From positions 1-64,000 of the forward strand of contig NZ_JZKH01000012.1 in NCBI RefSeq assembly GCF_000961885.1: a DNA stretch of 64,000 nt, in the 5' to 3' direction. Shown here piece after piece: positions 38,136 to 45,925 of this stretch; the first letter of the stretch is position 1; the number at the start of each line of letters is the position of its first letter. This DNA is from Streptomyces rubellomurinus. Lineage in GTDB: Bacteria > Actinomycetota > Actinomycetes > Streptomycetales > Streptomycetaceae. A program made the position numbers and the translations under genes. Below the pieces are notes generated by a model that saw only the letters and a list, made by a program, of their open reading frames with translations, ran no database searches and was not told the DNA's origin.

Positions 38136-39563
38136 ATGCCCGCCGCCCGCAAGAAGCCCGCACTCGCCGCCACCGCCGTCCTGCTCGGCCTCGCCGCCCC
38201 GCTCGTCCTCGGCGCCGGCCAGGCCTCCGCGGCCTCGGTGGCCAGTTGGGACCAGGTCGCCCAGTGCGAGAGCAGCGGCGACTGGAGCATCAACACCCAC
38301 AACGGCTACTACGGCGGCCTGCAGTTCTCCCAGAGCACCTGGCTCGCCTACGGCGGCGCCCAGTACGCGCCCTACGCCAACCAGGCCACCAAGCAGCAGC
38401 AGATCCTGATCGGCGAGAAGGTCCTGGCCGGGCAGGGCCCCACCGCCTGGAGCGTCAGGTGCCGCGGCCCGCTGATCAACGACCACGCCGACCCGTACCC
38501 GGCCACCACCTCCTACCCGGACCCGGCCTCGCTGCCCACCGGCACCCTGGTCAAGTCCCCGGCCGGCCCGGACGTCAGGGTCCTGATCAACGGCGCGGGC
38601 GTGCCGGTGGCCGGCTCCGACGTCGCGCCCGACGGCTACGACCTCGGCAAGGTCGTCACCGTCGACGAGGCCCGCTTCAACGCCCTGCCCACCACCCCGC
38701 CGCCGGGCACGGTGGTGCACGACCAGGCCGGTGGCGCCGCCCGCTACGTGGTGGTGGCCGGCGTCGCGCTGCGGATCTCCGCCGCGGACTGGACGGCCGC
38801 CGGCTACAACACCCGGGCCGACCTCGGGGTGCCCAGCGCCTGGCTGAAGGGCGCCGCCGGAGCCACCCTCCCGGCCGGGCTCGTCGTCCACGACCAGGCC
38901 GGCGGCGCGGCCCGGTACGTCGTGGTGGGCGGCGCGGCCCTGCCGATCTCCGGCGCCGAGTGGACCGCGGACGGCTACAACACCCGCGCCGACCTGGGCG
39001 TGCCGGGCGGCTGGCTGGCCACCGCCGCGAACGCCACCCCGCCCACCGGGACCGTGGTCACCGGCCAGGGCGGCACCGACCCCTCGATCTACCTCATGGT
39101 CAACGGCACCGCCCTGCACATCTCCGGCGCCGAGTGGACCGCGAACGGCTACGACAAGCAGACCCTGATGGGCGTCCCCGAGGCCTGGCTGCAGGGGGCC
39201 GCCGCCAAGCCGCTGCGCAACGGCACCGTCGTCAAGGACGGCTCCGGTGCCGATCCCACGGTCTACGTGATGGCCGGCGGCATGGCCGTCCCGCTGACCG
39301 GCGCCGACTTCACCGGCCTCGGCTACGACACCCAGTCCCTGATGGGCGTGCCCGGCGGCTGGCTCGGCGGCGCCGCCGCCAAGGCCGTCCCCGCCGACGG
39401 CACCCTGCTGCTCTCGCCCGACACCCCCACCGTGTGGCGGGTCGTCGGCGGCGGCAAGCAGGCCCTGGCGGCCGCCGACTTCGACTCCGGCCGCTACAGC
39501 TTCGCCGACGTGGTGAAGGTCCCCGCCGCGCTGACCGCCAAGCTCCCCACCGCCACCGGCTGA
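38136..39563 (+). CDS. Secreted Rpf-type transglycosylase with six C-terminal repeats
   Basis: 475 aa. The signal peptide (1-33) ends QASAAS. A resuscitation-promoting-factor/transglycosylase-like domain (about 34-115) has the catalytic Glu in CESSGDWS (Glu45) and GGLQFSQSTW; the paired Cys44/Cys108 region may form the usual disulfide. It should cleave glycan strands of peptidoglycan. Six repeats of about 57 residues (from about residue 132) match those of the preceding NlpC/P60 protein, several nearly word for word (HDQAGGAARYVVVGGAALPI). The two enzymes thus share a targeting array. A strong terminator follows. Confidence 0.87.
   Translation: MPAARKKPALAATAVLLGLAAPLVLGAGQASAASVASWDQVAQCESSGDWSINTHNGYYGGLQFSQSTWLAYGGAQYAPYANQATKQQQILIGEKVLAGQGPTAWSVRCRGPLINDHADPYPATTSYPDPASLPTGTLVKSPAGPDVRVLINGAGVPVAGSDVAPDGYDLGKVVTVDEARFNALPTTPPPGTVVHDQAGGAARYVVVAGVALRISAADWTAAGYNTRADLGVPSAWLKGAAGATLPAGLVVHDQAGGAARYVVVGGAALPISGAEWTADGYNTRADLGVPGGWLATAANATPPTGTVVTGQGGTDPSIYLMVNGTALHISGAEWTANGYDKQTLMGVPEAWLQGAAAKPLRNGTVVKDGSGADPTVYVMAGGMAVPLTGADFTGLGYDTQSLMGVPGGWLGGAAAKAVPADGTLLLSPDTPTVWRVVGGGKQALAAADFDSGRYSFADVVKVPAALTAKLPTATG
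38529..39560 (+). repeat. Array of six about 57-residue coding repeats
   Basis: Units begin SLPTGTLVKS, PPGTVVHDQ, PAGLVVHDQ, PTGTVVTGQ, RNGTVVKDG and PADGTLLLS. First and last units match first and last units of the neighbouring gene, so whole arrays, not single units, are homologous. Confidence 0.85.
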
Positions 39564-39579
39564 CCGCCCGCCCGTGCGG

Positions 39580-39612
39580 CGTGCCCGGCACGGACCTTCC
39601 GTGCCGGGCACG
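39580..39612 (+). terminator. Terminator after Rpf-type gene
   Basis: A 14-bp perfect stem, CGTGCCCGGCACGG (39580-39593) with CCGTGCCGGGCACG (39599-39612), and a five-base loop. Confidence 0.85.
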
Positions 39613-39790
39613 CGGCGTTCCGGCCGGGACCCCGGCGGTCGACGAGCGGTTCGAGGCCGCCGCGGCGCGCCCGGTGCGCAACGGTGAGGCGGGCGCCAAC
39701 TGCGTGACGGTGGACGGGGAGTTGTTCGGCCGGTACCTGGCGGGCTTCGAGGAGCCGGTCGGTGAGGGCGAGCAGGTTTTGGCGCCCTGA
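39613..39790 (+). pseudogene. Possible gene remnant
   Basis: A frame ending at 39790 reads AVDERFEAAAARPVRNGEAG, then a Cys-containing stretch and GELFGRYLAGFEEPVGEGEQ, with coding-like base use. There is no start codon or ribosome binding site, and a terminator lies just upstream. It may be the 3' end of a lost gene. Family unknown. Confidence 0.3.
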
Positions 39791-39797
39791 GGGGCGT

Positions 39798-40127
39798 TCA
39801 GCAATGGTCCTCGACGTACACCATGCGGCGGCCGGAGTCGGAGCGGAATTCGTGGGCGGTGTAGCGGCCGTGGTCCGGGTCGCCGCCGGGGCCGCCGTAG
39901 CCGCGCTTGATCAGCTCCCACAGCTCGGGGCGCCGGTCGTCGGTGGTGGCTTCCGGGGCGAGGCCGCCCATGCGGCCCCAGACGAGGGCGGTTTCGAGCG
40001 TGCGGACGAGCCGGCGGACGGTGCGCAGGTCGAGGTGTTTGCGGTGCAGGGTCCAGGTGGTGCCCTCGTCGTCGAGGAGGGTGACGAGGCCGGGGGTGCT
40101 GCCGGGGTTCTGCGCGAACGTCTGCAT
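39798..40127 (-). CDS. 109-residue protein of unknown function
   Basis: A soluble protein with Trp/Arg/Asp-rich segments (GTTWTLHRKHLDLRTVRRLVRTLETALVWGRMGG...). Not recognised. ATG 40127 is 14 bases after the methyltransferase stop on the same strand, so it is likely co-transcribed with it. No clear ribosome binding site; coupling to the upstream gene is probable. Confidence 0.6.
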   Translation of the reverse strand: MQTFAQNPGSTPGLVTLLDDEGTTWTLHRKHLDLRTVRRLVRTLETALVWGRMGGLAPEATTDDRRPELWELIKRGYGGPGGDPDHGRYTAHEFRSDSGRRMVYVEDHC

Positions 40128-40140
40128 GGGGAGCAGTTTT

Positions 40141-41211
40141 TCAGGGGCCCGCCGGGTGTTCCCAGCGCAGGTCCGGGTGGTCGCCGAGGCGGTAGGTGTG
40201 GGTGTGCTCGGTGAGGTGGAGGCGGACGGCGGTGAGGTCGGGGCTGCCGGCCTCGCGCCAGGCGGCGACGAGGCGTTCGACCTGCTCCCAGAGCTTGACC
40301 GGGCCGTACTCGCGGACCGTCCAGCCGTAGGTGTCGTCGACGACCTCGGCGAGGGAGCGGCGGGCGGGGTCGTGGAGCAGGTGGACGGTGGCGCAGTCGT
40401 CCAGCGTGGTGTGCAGCTCGCAGCCGGGGAAGGCGAGTTGGGCGAGCAGGGCCGGCGTCCCGGAGGTCAGCAGCGAGGGCGGGGTGCGCGTGTCGCGCCC
40501 CGGGGCGGTGCCGATGCCGGACCAGGGGTACGGCTCGGTGGCGCGCGGCGGCATCGGTGAGGGGCCGAGGACGCGGCCGTCCGCCGTGCCGTCCGGGCGG
40601 GCGGTGAGCCGGACGAGCGCGGTGCCGAGCGTGGCGGTGATCGTCCCGCCGGGCGCGGTCCACCGCACCCAGTCGTGCGGGAGGCGGGTGACGGGCCCGG
40701 TCGCGATCACCCGCTCGTACGGGCCGGACGGCGAGGCGGTGAAGTCCGCCGCGTACCCGGCCTCCGCGAGGGAGGCGCGGGCGTGCCCGGCGAGCGCGGC
40801 GTCGGCCTCGACGGCCGTGACCTCGGCGCCCAACTGGCAGAGCAGCGCGGTGGAGTAGCCCGTCCCGGCGCCGATCTCCAGGACGCGCGAGCCCGGGGCG
40901 ACGTCCGCCGCCTCGATCAGCCGCGCGACCGCCGTCGCCCCGGGAAGGTGGCGGACGGGCAGACCGCGGACGGGCCGCCAGGTGGCCTGGTCGGCGAGGT
41001 ACCGCGCCCGGTTCCATTCCACCTGGAGCACCAACGGCCACTCGTTGTCCGCGAGTTCGGCGAGTCCGGCGGTGTCGGTCACGGTCCGCCACCCGCCTCG
41101 GGCGGGCCGGAACACCCCCGGCCGCAGGAACAGCGGGCGCGGCACGGCGGCGACGGCGGCGCGGAGCCGGGGGGAGAGGGAGGAGGGCGATGCGCCGGGT
41201 CGGTCCTGCAT
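40141..41211 (-). CDS. Protein-L-isoaspartate methyltransferase-like SAM methyltransferase
   Basis: 356 aa. The SAM-binding motif I VLEIGAGTGYSTALLCQLGAEV lies at about residues 115-136, in a PCMT-like N-terminal half. The C-terminal about 150 residues are extra and not recognised, so protein repair activity should not be assumed; peptide- or small-molecule-modifying relatives exist. ATG 41211 has GAGGGGGCC upstream. It is divergent from helD. A promoter reading left (TTGCCG-17-TATACG) overlaps the palindrome that also sits at the helD promoter, so both may respond to the same signal. Confidence 0.78.
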   Translation of the reverse strand: MQDRPGASPSSLSPRLRAAVAAVPRPLFLRPGVFRPARGGWRTVTDTAGLAELADNEWPLVLQVEWNRARYLADQATWRPVRGLPVRHLPGATAVARLIEAADVAPGSRVLEIGAGTGYSTALLCQLGAEVTAVEADAALAGHARASLAEAGYAADFTASPSGPYERVIATGPVTRLPHDWVRWTAPGGTITATLGTALVRLTARPDGTADGRVLGPSPMPPRATEPYPWSGIGTAPGRDTRTPPSLLTSGTPALLAQLAFPGCELHTTLDDCATVHLLHDPARRSLAEVVDDTYGWTVREYGPVKLWEQVERLVAAWREAGSPDLTAVRLHLTEHTHTYRLGDHPDLRWEHPAGP

Positions 41212-41256
41212 GGCCCCCTCAAGACTGCGGGAAAACGCATCTCCCGCCGTATCTAA

Positions 41257-41285
41257 CGTATAGCGCAAGGGGGGCCTTGCGGCAA
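41257..41285 (-). promoter_or_regulatory. Methyltransferase promoter overlapping the palindrome
   Basis: On the - strand, TTGCCG (41285-41280) and TATACG (41262-41257) are separated by exactly 17 bases. The -35 lies in the palindrome at 41270-41292. The expected start is near 41250, about 39 bases before the ATG. Confidence 0.6.
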
Positions 41286-41292
41286 GGCCCCC
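41270..41292. promoter_or_regulatory. Rifamycin-associated-element-like palindrome
   Basis: GGGGGCCTTGC (41270-41280), G, GCAAGGCCCCC (41282-41292): perfect 11-bp arms. It resembles the rifamycin-associated element (RAE), a GGGGC-TTGCG-CAAG-CCC inverted repeat reported before rifamycin-responsive genes in actinobacteria. It covers the -35 regions of both divergent promoters; for helD, TTGCGG (41277-41282) precedes CACAAT (41302-41307). Confidence 0.7.
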
Positions 41293-41334
41293 TCGGGGGC
41301 GCACAATCGCTGGCCTGAGATCGGAGATGATGCC

Positions 41335-43518
41335 ATGACCCCCCTCTCGACCAGCGTGTTCGCCCTCCCCGCCCGCCTCGCCGCGAAGGCCGACCCGGCG
41401 CTGACCGCCGCCGACGAGCGGCACTTCGCCGCCGTCGCGGAGGCGCTGGCGCAGGCGGTCGCCGAGGTGTCCGACCAGCTGGACACCCTGCGTCGCGCCC
41501 CCGGCGGCCTCGGCCGGGCGGCGATGGACCGGGACGTGGAGGTGCACCGCCTGTCCGCCCGCCTGCGCACCCTGCGCCGCTTCGGGCTGGACGTCTGTCT
41601 GGGGCGCGTCGTCACTGACGGCGACGGCGACCCCGTGTACGTCGGCCGCCTCGGCCTCACCGACAGTGAGGGCCGCCGCCTGCTGGTGGACTGGCGCTCC
41701 CCGGCCGCCGAGCCGTTCTTCGCCGCTACGCACGGCCACCCGATGGGCCTGGCCAGCCGCCGCCGCTACCGCTGGACGGCGGGCCGGATCAGCGACTACT
41801 GGGACGAGGTGTTCACCGCGGACGGCCTGGCGGGCCACGCCGCGCTGGACGACCAGTCCGCGTTCATCGCCAGCCTGGGCAGCAGCCGCTCGCCCCGGAT
41901 GCGGGACGTGCTGGCCACCATCCAGGCCGACCAGGACGCCATCATCCGGGCCGGGTCGAAGGGCGCCCTGGTGGTGGACGGCGGCCCCGGTACCGGCAAG
42001 ACCGTCGTCGCCCTGCACCGCGCCGCGTACCTGCTGTACGCCGACCCGCGCCTGGGCCACCGGCGCGGCGGCGTGCTGTTCGTCGGCCCGCACCAGCCGT
42101 ACCTGGCGTACGTCGCCGACGTGCTGCCGAGTCTTGGCGAGGAGGGTGTAAGGACGTGCACGGTCCGTGACCTCCTCCCCGAGGGAGCGGGCGCGGCGCC
42201 GGAGGCGGACGAGGAGGTGGCCCGGCTGAAGTCCTCGACGGGCATGGCGACGGAGGCGATCGAGCGGGCGGTCCGCCTGTACGAGGAGCCGCCGACCGAG
42301 GGCATGACCGTCGAGACCTACTGGGCCGACCTGCCGCTCACCCCCGCGGACTGGGCGGACGCCTTCGCCGCCCCCGAGCCGGGCACCCCGCACAACGAGG
42401 CCCGCGAGCAGATCTGGGACGAGCTGACCGGCATCCTCCGGGAGAAGATGGAGGAGGACGAGGACGAGCCGGTCTCCGACCAGCTCTTCCGCCGATCCCT
42501 GCGCCAGAACCGGGAGTTGGTCACCGCTCTCAACCGCGCCTGGCCGATGCTGGAGCCCACCGAGCTGGTCGGCGACCTCTGGTCGGTGCCCGCCTACCTG
42601 CGGATGTGCGCGCCCTGGCTCGGCCCGGACGAGGTGCGGCTGCTGCAGCGCAAGGACGCCCCGCACGCCTGGACCGTCTCCGACCTGCCGCTGCTCGACG
42701 CCGCCCGGCACCGCCTCGGCGACCCCGACGCGGCCGCCCGCAAGCGGCGGCGGGAGGCGGCGGCGGAGGCGGAGCGCGAGCGGATGGCCGACGTCATCGG
42801 CGACATCCTCGCGGCCGATGAGGACGGCGAGGGCGCGGTCACCATGCTGCGCGGGCAGGACCTGCGGGACACCCTGGTCGACGACGGCGCCCTGCCGGAG
42901 GACCCGCTCGCCTCGCTGGAGGGGCCGTTCGCGCACATCGTCGTCGACGAGGCGCAGGAGCTGACGGACGCGGAGTGGCAGATGCTGCTGCAGCGCTGCC
43001 CGTCCCGCAGCTTCACCATCGTCGGGGACCGGGCGCAGGCCCGGCACGGCTTCACCGAGTCGTGGGAGGAGCGGCTGGCGCGGGCCGGCGTCGACCGGGT
43101 GCAGCTCGCGTCGCTCACCGTCAACTACCGCACGCCGGAGGAGGTCATGGCGGAGGCGGAGCAGGCGGTGCGGGTCGCGCTGCCGGACGCCAACGTGCCG
43201 ACGTCGATCCGGCGGAGCGGAATTCCGGTGCGGCGCGGGGAGGTCGGCGAGCTGGAGGCCGTGCTGGCGGGGTGGCTCGCGGAGCACGAGGAGGGGACGG
43301 CGTGCGTCATCGGCGCTCCGGAGTTCCAGGAGCGGGCCCGGGTGCGGTCGTTGACGCCGACGCTGGCGAAGGGGCTGGAGTTCGACCTGGTGGTGGTCGT
43401 CGATCCGGCGGCGTTCGGGGACGGGATCGAGGGCGCGGTCGACCGGTACGTGGCGATGACGCGGGCGACGCAGCGGCTGGTGGTGCTGGAGCCCGGCGGC
43501 GCTGGATCGCGCTGCTGA
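41335..43518 (+). CDS. HelD/HelR family RNA polymerase-displacing ATPase
   Basis: 727-aa UvrD/Rep-like helicase-fold protein. Walker A GGPGTGKT is at about residues 216-223, and the Walker B region with VVDEAQELTD lies near 535. The N-terminal coiled-coil arm (DERHFAAVAEAL...LRTLRR) probes the RNA polymerase secondary channel in characterised HelD, which releases stalled polymerase; HelR members also displace rifamycins. The RAE-like palindrome upstream supports the HelR type. The start ATG follows GGAGATG. The 3' end overlaps a convergent membrane-protein gene. Confidence 0.88.
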   Translation: MTPLSTSVFALPARLAAKADPALTAADERHFAAVAEALAQAVAEVSDQLDTLRRAPGGLGRAAMDRDVEVHRLSARLRTLRRFGLDVCLGRVVTDGDGDPVYVGRLGLTDSEGRRLLVDWRSPAAEPFFAATHGHPMGLASRRRYRWTAGRISDYWDEVFTADGLAGHAALDDQSAFIASLGSSRSPRMRDVLATIQADQDAIIRAGSKGALVVDGGPGTGKTVVALHRAAYLLYADPRLGHRRGGVLFVGPHQPYLAYVADVLPSLGEEGVRTCTVRDLLPEGAGAAPEADEEVARLKSSTGMATEAIERAVRLYEEPPTEGMTVETYWADLPLTPADWADAFAAPEPGTPHNEAREQIWDELTGILREKMEEDEDEPVSDQLFRRSLRQNRELVTALNRAWPMLEPTELVGDLWSVPAYLRMCAPWLGPDEVRLLQRKDAPHAWTVSDLPLLDAARHRLGDPDAAARKRRREAAAEAERERMADVIGDILAADEDGEGAVTMLRGQDLRDTLVDDGALPEDPLASLEGPFAHIVVDEAQELTDAEWQMLLQRCPSRSFTIVGDRAQARHGFTESWEERLARAGVDRVQLASLTVNYRTPEEVMAEAEQAVRVALPDANVPTSIRRSGIPVRRGEVGELEAVLAGWLAEHEEGTACVIGAPEFQERARVRSLTPTLAKGLEFDLVVVVDPAAFGDGIEGAVDRYVAMTRATQRLVVLEPGGAGSRC

Positions 43519-43696
43519 GGGAGGAGTTGAGGAGCAGCGTGACGGCGCAGAGGACGAGGAGGAAGAGGAGGTTCGCGACGCCGGGGTCGGCGGCGCGGAC
43601 GGGGTAGGAGGCGAGGAACCCGGCGCCCGCCCCGGTCGCGACGGAGAACGCTGCGGTGGCGACCAGGGCGGCCCGGGGTCGGGTCGGTGAGGTCAT
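43307..43696 (-). CDS. Small membrane protein overlapping the helD 3' end
   Basis: 129 aa. Two hydrophobic segments (ALVATAAFSVATGAGAGFLA and NLLFLLVLCAVTLLL) lie in the first 60 residues, encoded outside helD. The remaining Pro/Arg-rich 70 residues are encoded antisense to the helD 3' end. Its ATG overlaps the previous gene's stop (ATGA, four bases), matching the coupling one gene earlier. That pattern, rather than similarity, supports it. The true C-terminus is uncertain. Confidence 0.5.
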   Translation of the reverse strand: MTSPTRPRAALVATAAFSVATGAGAGFLASYPVRAADPGVANLLFLLVLCAVTLLLNSSLSSAIQRRRAPAPPAAASPASSPRTGRPRPRSRPRTPPDRRPPPGRTPAPSPASASTTAPGPAPGTPERR

Positions 43697-43878
43697 GCGG
43701 GGGAGGGGGCCGGGGGCGGCGGGCTGATGTCCTGGGGGCGGGTGGTCCACTCGGTACCGCCGTGCGGCGGGCGGAGGTAGACCAGGCCGGCGATGGTGTC
43801 CATGACGACGCCGAGGCGCTTGGCGCGGGCGTCGTAGGCGAGTTCGCCGGGGGAGGGGGAGATGGACGTGGGGGTCAC
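43693..43878 (-). CDS. 61-residue protein of unknown function
   Basis: Starts with GTG 43878, which overlaps the stop of the preceding gene (GTGA), and ends overlapping the next ATG (ATGA). The product includes GELAYDARAKRLGVVMD and ends in a Pro-rich tail (PPPPAPSPA). Middle gene of a three-gene coupled set opposite an XRE-DUF5753 regulator. Not recognised; streptomycetes often carry such small proteins beside XRE regulators. Confidence 0.65.
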   Translation of the reverse strand: MTPTSISPSPGELAYDARAKRLGVVMDTIAGLVYLRPPHGGTEWTTRPQDISPPPPAPSPA

Positions 43879-44252
43879 ACGAGCACCCAGCTGTCGAGGC
43901 GGACGGTGATCACCTTGTTGTTGGCGCCCACCACCTTGGCGGGAAGGGGGATGCCGCCGGGGCGGGTGAGGGTGAGGGTCGAGCCGAGCTCGGGGAACCA
44001 CGGGTGCTGGGCGGCCTGTTCGCGACGGGCCCGGACGCCGGCGCGCAGGACGTCGATGATCTGGAGGACGACGGAGGTCGGAGCGGCGCCGAGGTCGATC
44101 AGGATGACGCCGGTGGCCGAGGCGCACTTCCAGTCGATCCCGGGGGAGGGGAGCTGGGTGCCGGCGTAGGAGAGGGTCGACTTGAGGTCGTCGAGCGCGT
44201 CGGCGGCCTCCCGGCGGTCCTCGGCGGTGATCTTTCTGAGCATGGAAGACAT
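43875..44252 (-). CDS. 125-residue protein, first of a coupled three-gene set
   Basis: Soluble alpha/beta protein of unknown function. Three in-frame ATGs exist; 44252 (MSSMLRK) is chosen because AGGAG (44262-44266, - strand) lies nine bases upstream. Segments: TAEDRREAADALDDLKSTL (helix), CASATGVILIDLGAAPTSVVLQIIDVL (core) and VVGANNKVITVRLDSWVLV. Divergent from the XRE-DUF5753 gene with 108 bases between starts, so shared control is likely. Confidence 0.7.
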   Translation of the reverse strand: MSSMLRKITAEDRREAADALDDLKSTLSYAGTQLPSPGIDWKCASATGVILIDLGAAPTSVVLQIIDVLRAGVRARREQAAQHPWFPELGSTLTLTRPGGIPLPAKVVGANNKVITVRLDSWVLV

Positions 44253-44360
44253 GGCGCGGGGCTCCTGGGGGATTTGATGATTGCCCATTCAGGGTGGGGG
44301 ATCGGGCGCTACTCTGTGAAGGCGTATGGTCACAGCAAGTCGCAAGTTAAGGAGCGGCCC

Positions 44361-45215
44361 ATGCCTGCGCCCGAACTCACCATTGGCGGAATGACCCCTC
44401 GTGAGTACTACGCCGCCGAGCTGAAGAGGCTTCGTGAGGCCATGGTGCCGAAGATGTCGCAGGAGAAGTTGGCGGCACTGGTCTTCGTTTCCGCCGGCTA
44501 CATCGGGCAGTTGGAGACGATGGCCCGTGTGCCGCAGATCGAGTTGTCGAGGAGGATCGACAAGGCCCTCAACACGGGGGGTCAGCTGGAGAGGCTGCAC
44601 TTGTTGCTGGGCTTCACGAAGTTCGTCGACGATGACTACTTCTTCGCGAACGCAGCCGATCACGAGGCCAAGGCGCTGGCCATCAGCGAGTACGCCGGCC
44701 AGACCGTTCCAGGTCTGTTGCAGACGGCGGAATACGCACGAGCCTTGTTCCTGGAATCCGCGACTTCATTCAGCGAAGACAGGATCGACCAGATGATCGC
44801 CACGAGGACCGGACGTGGGCAGCGTCTCACAGCGCCGGACGGGCCGGAACTCTGGTTCATTCTTGACGAAGCAGTGCTTCGAAGGGCGATCGGCAGCTGC
44901 GAGATCATGGCCAAGCAGTTGCATCATGTGGCAGATCTCGCCCGAGATCGTCGCATTGACCTGCAGGTGGTGCCATTCGCCGCAGGAGCTCATTCGATGC
45001 TCTCGAACGGACTGCTCAATCTGATGACATTCGCCGATGCTCCGCCGATTGCGTACAGCGAGTCGTCGCATTCTGGTCAACTGCTGGACGATGTGACCAC
45101 GGTGGTCAAAATTCGCCGTGCATTCGATCTGATGCGGGCCGCCGCGCTGTCCAAGCGGGCATCCCTGGATCTGGTTCGGTCGGTCGCAGAGGAGTACGAG
45201 GTTAGTGTGACCTGA
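44361..45215 (+). CDS. XRE family regulator with DUF5753
   Basis: 284 aa. The N-terminal helix-turn-helix (KMSQEKLAALVFVSAGYIGQLE, about residues 30-52) is followed by the large C-terminal DUF5753 domain (YAGQTVPGLLQTAEYARALF, then AVLRRAIG). These regulators are abundant in streptomycetes and usually pair with a DUF397 gene; none is present here. AAGGAG at 44349-44354 supports ATG 44361. Third-position GC is visibly lower than in neighbours, suggesting horizontal acquisition. A terminator follows. Confidence 0.88.
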   Translation: MPAPELTIGGMTPREYYAAELKRLREAMVPKMSQEKLAALVFVSAGYIGQLETMARVPQIELSRRIDKALNTGGQLERLHLLLGFTKFVDDDYFFANAADHEAKALAISEYAGQTVPGLLQTAEYARALFLESATSFSEDRIDQMIATRTGRGQRLTAPDGPELWFILDEAVLRRAIGSCEIMAKQLHHVADLARDRRIDLQVVPFAAGAHSMLSNGLLNLMTFADAPPIAYSESSHSGQLLDDVTTVVKIRRAFDLMRAAALSKRASLDLVRSVAEEYEVSVT

Positions 45216-45228
45216 CCTGAACGGTTGC

Positions 45229-45260
45229 GGCCTCGGTCGTCGCGCTCGACGACCGAGGCC
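45229..45260 (+). terminator. Terminator after XRE-DUF5753 gene
   Basis: GGCCTCGGTCGTCG (45229-45242) pairs perfectly with CGACGACCGAGGCC (45247-45260) with a four-base loop, followed by GTTCTCGTTC. Confidence 0.85.
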
Positions 45261-45436
45261 GTTCTCGTTCCGCTTCCACGCGCCGACGAAGCGCCGTCCA
45301 TCGCTGCCCTGCGCCGCTCCGTTCAGGTGAACCCGCAGCTCAGCTCCGATAGTTCGTCAACGATGGGTGCTACCAATTGCTGTGCACTCGGGCCTGAGTC
45401 ACGCACCTCATCACAGCGAGAACGGAAGACCGTCGC

Positions 45437-45916
45437 ATGGCAATCGCACTCCGCAAGACGCTCGCCGTCGCCGCCCTGGCGCTCACGGCCTCATTCCTCC
45501 CCACCGCCGGAGCCGGCGCCGCCGACACCGCCCACCGGGCCCAGCGCACCCCCAACCTCTACTGCCTCGCCAACGCCTGGGGCAGCGCGAACGTCTCGGT
45601 GAAGCCGTGCAACGCCGGTGACGCCGGCCAGCACTGGAGCCTCTCGGGCGAGCGGATCGCCCTCTCCAACGCGCCGGCCTACTGCTTCGCGAACGCCTGG
45701 AACACCGCGAACGTCGGCACCAAGCCCTGCGATCCCGGTGACATGGGCCAGTATTGGACCGTCACCGGCCAGCAGATCTCCCTCACCTTCGCCCCGGCCT
45801 ACTGTCTCGCCAACGCCTGGGGCACCGCGAACGTCGGCACCAAGCCGTGCGACACCTCCGACCCCGGGCAGCACTGGGTGATCTTCAACGACGAGATCAC
45901 CCTGGCGAACGCCTGA
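45437..45916 (+). CDS. Secreted ricin-like protein with three internal repeats
   Basis: 159 aa. Signal peptide about residues 1-29 (hydrophobic core, AGAGAA). The mature part is three repeats of about 38 residues, each with YC-(L/F)-ANAW, ANV, KPC and GQ(H/Y)W. The Q-x-W motif and threefold repeat suggest a ricin-B-type beta-trefoil carbohydrate-binding module; the two Cys per repeat could form three disulfides. No catalytic domain is attached, so a lectin or inhibitor role is inferred. GGAAGA lies upstream of ATG 45437. A strong U-tract terminator follows. Confidence 0.75.
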   Translation: MAIALRKTLAVAALALTASFLPTAGAGAADTAHRAQRTPNLYCLANAWGSANVSVKPCNAGDAGQHWSLSGERIALSNAPAYCFANAWNTANVGTKPCDPGDMGQYWTVTGQQISLTFAPAYCLANAWGTANVGTKPCDTSDPGQHWVIFNDEITLANA

Positions 45917-45925
45917 TCCTCCGCC

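Noticed and set aside
36439..39560. CRISPR-like or dispersed DNA repeat
   Set aside because: The repeats are in-frame protein repeats of about 170 bp with no spacers.
40141..43287. 1,048-codon - strand frame covering helD and the methyltransferase
   Set aside because: Only its C-terminal 356 residues are the real methyltransferase; the rest is the shadow of helD.
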